Below the pieces are notes generated by a model. The model was not told the DNA's origin, ran no database searches, and saw nothing but the letters and a program-made list of their open reading frames with translations. A DNA stretch of 32,020 bases from Peptococcaceae bacterium (GTDB lineage Bacteria; Bacillota; Desulfitobacteriia; Desulfitobacteriales; Desulfitobacteriaceae), in the NCBI GenBank assembly GCA_031289815.1, contig JAITOS010000030.1, forward strand, positions 1-32,020, given 5' to 3'. A program made the position numbers and the translations under genes. Every line of letters begins with the position of its first letter. Position 1 is the stretch's first letter. Below, in pieces: positions 30,042 to 32,020 of this stretch.

Positions 30042-31328
30042 TTATCTCACATCCTTTTGATATTTACCGTATTGCTCTTCCATGAGACGCACAATTTCGT
30101 CCTGGGAAACCTCGCTTTGTTCGCCCAGAATCAGATCGCGAACCACCATCACTCCCCGGTCCAGTTCCTCGTCCCCCAAGATCAGCGCTACCCGGATTTG
30201 GTTGCGGTCCGCCGCTTTCAACTGGGATTTGAGACTTCGCCCCAGCAGATCCATACTGACCGGGATACCCGCCTGTCTCAGTCTGCTGACCGTTTGGAAA
30301 CCCAGGCCCGTCGCCCGCTCTCCCAAGGTAACGACCACCGCAAATGGCCGGTCAGCGCGCGGTGATAATTTTTCTTGAACCCTCAAGGCAGCCAGCACGC
30401 GTTCTAAGCCCATCGCAAAGCCGATGGCCGGCGTTGGCGGGCCGCCGATCTCTTCCACTAGCCCGTCATAGCGTCCGCCGCCGCAGATAGCGCTTTGAGC
30501 GCCAATCTCTTCTACCATAATTTCAAACGCCGTTTTCCGGTAATAGTCCAGCCCCCGAACCAAGCGGGGATTGATGCTGTAGGGGATCCCCGCCGCCGCC
30601 AATAATTCCTGTAAACGCTCCGCGTGGGAGCGGCAATCCTCACATAAATATTCCGTGATCGCCGGGGCATCCGCCGTCGCCTCCCGGCAGGACGGCTGTT
30701 TGCAATCCAATATCCGCAGGGGATTCCGTTCAAATCTTTCCTGGCAATCTTTACATAACGCGCCGAGGCGCGGGGCTAAAAATTCCTGCAACTTTTGTTT
30801 ATGCAACGCCCGACAGTGCGGACATCCTACCGAGTTCAGATGTACTTCCAAGCCGGTCAGTCCTAAACGGCGATAGATTTCCCAGGCCAAATGGATCACT
30901 TCCGCGTCCACGACCGGCTTGTCCGCCCCCAGTACTTCCACCCCAAACTGATGAAATTGGCGGAAACGTCCGGCTTGAGGTTTTTCATGCCGGAACATCG
31001 CTCCCATATAGTACAGCTTCACCGGCTGCTGCACCTGTCCGTACAGCTTATCCTCCACATAGGCTCGACAGACCGACGCGGTTCCTTCCGGACGCAAGGT
31101 CAGGGAATTTCCGCCTTTATCCGTAAAGGTATACATTTCTTTATTGACAATGTCCGTCGTTTCTCCCACCCCGCGCACAAATAATTCGGTCAGCTCGAAG
31201 ATCGGCGTGCGAATTTCTTCATAGCCGAATTCCCGGCAGGTTTTGCGGATGATAGCCTCCGCGTCTTGCCAGTACTCCGCCGTTTCCGGCAAAATATCCT
31301 GCGTTCCCTTCAACCTCTGTATCGGCAT
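30042..31328 (-). CDS. hisS: Histidyl-tRNA synthetase
   Basis: The 428-residue class II enzyme begins MPIQRLKGTQDILP, the usual start. Motif 2 is seen as MGAMFRHEKPQAGRFRQFHQ, and the His-specific blocks are LVRGLDYYRKTAFEI and GGRYDGLVEEIGGPPTPAIG. A Cys-rich insert (CPHC, CKDC, CKQPSC, CEDC, residues about 175-230) could bind zinc; similar inserts are common in clostridial HisRS. The C-terminal anticodon domain is complete. It is the first gene after a T-box leader and directly abuts aspS (TAA then ATG), so both are made from one transcript. AGGAGG lies nine bases before the ATG. Confidence 0.97.
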   Translation of the reverse strand: MPIQRLKGTQDILPETAEYWQDAEAIIRKTCREFGYEEIRTPIFELTELFVRGVGETTDIVNKEMYTFTDKGGNSLTLRPEGTASVCRAYVEDKLYGQVQQPVKLYYMGAMFRHEKPQAGRFRQFHQFGVEVLGADKPVVDAEVIHLAWEIYRRLGLTGLEVHLNSVGCPHCRALHKQKLQEFLAPRLGALCKDCQERFERNPLRILDCKQPSCREATADAPAITEYLCEDCRSHAERLQELLAAAGIPYSINPRLVRGLDYYRKTAFEIMVEEIGAQSAICGGGRYDGLVEEIGGPPTPAIGFAMGLERVLAALRVQEKLSPRADRPFAVVVTLGERATGLGFQTVSRLRQAGIPVSMDLLGRSLKSQLKAADRNQIRVALILGDEELDRGVMVVRDLILGEQSEVSQDEIVRLMEEQYGKYQKDVR

Positions 31329-31339
31329 CGGTCTTTCCT

Positions 31340-31632
31340 CCTATAATAAATAAAGCTCCAATCCCTGCTTCTGCAAGGGACGGAAACTCCCGTGGTGCCA
31401 CCCTCATTGACGGACTATCGCCCGCCCACTTTCATCCGTCTTTAACGCAACGACGCGGGTACGCAAGCCTCCCTCCAGAGTGTTCCTCCGAACTTCTCAG
31501 CGGGCTGATCTCAGTCTCGTCAGCCCTCCCTGTCGCTTAGAATGTGGTTTCGGCATTTTTCTGAAAGTTGTGCCAAGGTTTGTATACTTTATTATTTATT
31601 CTGTATTATATATGCAATAAACAACAGATTAT
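31340..31632 (-). ncRNA. T-box leader riboswitch of hisS-aspS, predicted to sense tRNA-Asn
   Basis: The T-box sequence AGGGTGGCACCACGGGAG lies at 31387-31404. It contains the acceptor-pairing TGGC (31397-31400). Upstream is a stem-III-like helix, GACGGA with TCCGTC (31409-31440), and a stem-I region with the distal-type hairpin GGGCTGA/TCAGCCC. Downstream is a terminator hairpin around TCCCT/AGGGA with a T-rich tail (31340-31380). The likely specifier loop reads GGAACACTC, containing AAC and the overlapping CAC (31480-31484). C as the last bulge base should pair with discriminator G, found in tRNA-Asn and tRNA-Asp but not bacterial tRNA-His (C73). The T-box itself is secure; the specifier assignment is not. 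Confidence 0.85.
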
Positions 31633-31638
31633 TTTAGA

Positions 31639-31667
31639 ATCATACCAAGACCGCTATCTTTTGTCAA
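31639..31667 (-). promoter_or_regulatory. hisS-aspS promoter
   Basis: On the minus strand, TTGACA (31662-31667) and TATGAT (31639-31644) have a 17-base spacer. It would give a leader of about 300 bases ending at hisS, the usual length for a T-box RNA. Confidence 0.7.
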
Positions 31668-31873
31668 TCTTTCGCCGCTTCGTTTTCATTGAGAAAAATC
31701 TCAGCGGCCAGGAGCTCCGTGATATTTGTAAGGGCTTGTGGGAAATTGAAGCATCCTTGATTAAGTTGTAAAACTCATGGAGACTTACTTTGGCTGAGGG
31801 CCGCGAAGGGCGGACGGGCGCCCTTTCGGTTGCTGGGGAGGAGGGTGGATTCGCCTTCGTTTGCTGGGAGACC

Positions 31874-31978
31874 GCGAAGGGCGGACGGTTCCGCTTTTCG
31901 TCCCGCTGCGCCCTCCTGGCGCAAAGGGACGCGCTCGGCGTCCATGCCTCGCTTGGCGCGGAACCGTCCGCCCTTCGC
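31874..31978. repeat. 105-bp palindromic repeat element, copy B
   Basis: This copy has perfect 21-bp terminal inverted repeats (31874-31894 and 31958-31978) and differs from copy A at 7228-7332 in three bases. A partial extra left arm begins near 31801, and similarity to the right flank of copy A continues to the window end (shared ATGTCTGT). Both copies are intergenic and in the same orientation. The interval 31680-31800 shows no gene I can support. Confidence 0.85.
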
Positions 31979-32020
31979 TTGGGTTGCGGGTCTGGGGCGG
32001 GGGGCGTTTTGGATGTCTGT

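Noticed and set aside
31568..31771. A 67-codon plus-strand frame near the right end
   Set aside because: It runs antisense across the hisS promoter and the start of the T-box leader and has no convincing ribosome-binding site. I recognise no family.

Overview
The window looks like chromosomal DNA of a Bacillota (Firmicutes) bacterium with moderate to high GC. Clostridia or Negativicutes seem most likely, but I cannot place it further. The main evidence is gene order. Read on the minus strand from right to left it runs hisS-aspS, trxA, a Kef-type antiporter, (rarA on the plus strand), an IscR-like Rrf2 regulator, iscS, nifU, mnmA, a PRC-barrel gene, a zinc-ribbon gene, an AI-2E-family permease, alaS, ireB, an aldo/keto reductase, ruvX, a DUF1292 gene, and later a VanW protein, mltG and the first codons of a U32 peptidase. 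From memory, Bacillus subtilis has the same backbone (hisS-aspS ... rarA-cymR-iscS-mnmA ... yrrI-alaS-yrzL-yrrK-yrzB-yrrL ... U32 peptidases).

Layout. 1-2490 holds cell-wall genes (U32 start, mltG, VanW lipoprotein). 2569-6755 encodes a heterodimeric ABC exporter. 6756-7610 is an intergenic region dense in signals: a promoter for the exporter, two small palindromes, a 20-bp-period operator array, copy A of a 105-bp palindromic repeat, a MarR-like palindrome and a promoter. 7611-9485 (plus strand) is a MarR regulator and an MFS transporter. 9581-11626 holds three unrecognised membrane or exported proteins. 11711-13083 holds two toxin-antitoxin modules, a Phd/RelE type and a HepT/MntA (HEPN/nucleotidyltransferase) type. 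13195 to about 18759 is the alaS-ireB-AKR-ruvX-DUF1292-nitroreductase unit, closed by a strong terminator. 18884-23850 is the Fe-S/tRNA-thiolation group. 24249-28172 has rarA, the antiporter and trxA. 28257-31328 is aspS and hisS behind a T-box leader. The right end carries copy B of the palindromic repeat.

How the genes work together. The Rrf2 regulator has three cysteines at IscR-like spacing, and an IscR-type-1-like site overlaps its own promoter, so Fe-S status probably tunes iscS-nifU-mnmA. IscS supplies sulfur to NifU for clusters and to MnmA for s2U34 in tRNA. The hisS-aspS leader looks like a T-box reading tRNA-Asn rather than tRNA-His: the acceptor-pairing bulge is TGGC, the presumed specifier loop contains AAC, and AspRS carries residues typical of the non-discriminating enzyme. 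The roughly 11 kb between the DUF1292 gene and VanW/mltG looks like an accessory insertion in an otherwise conserved neighbourhood.

All calls come from reading the sequence. No database search or folding program was run, and promoter, operator and RNA-structure calls are visual.
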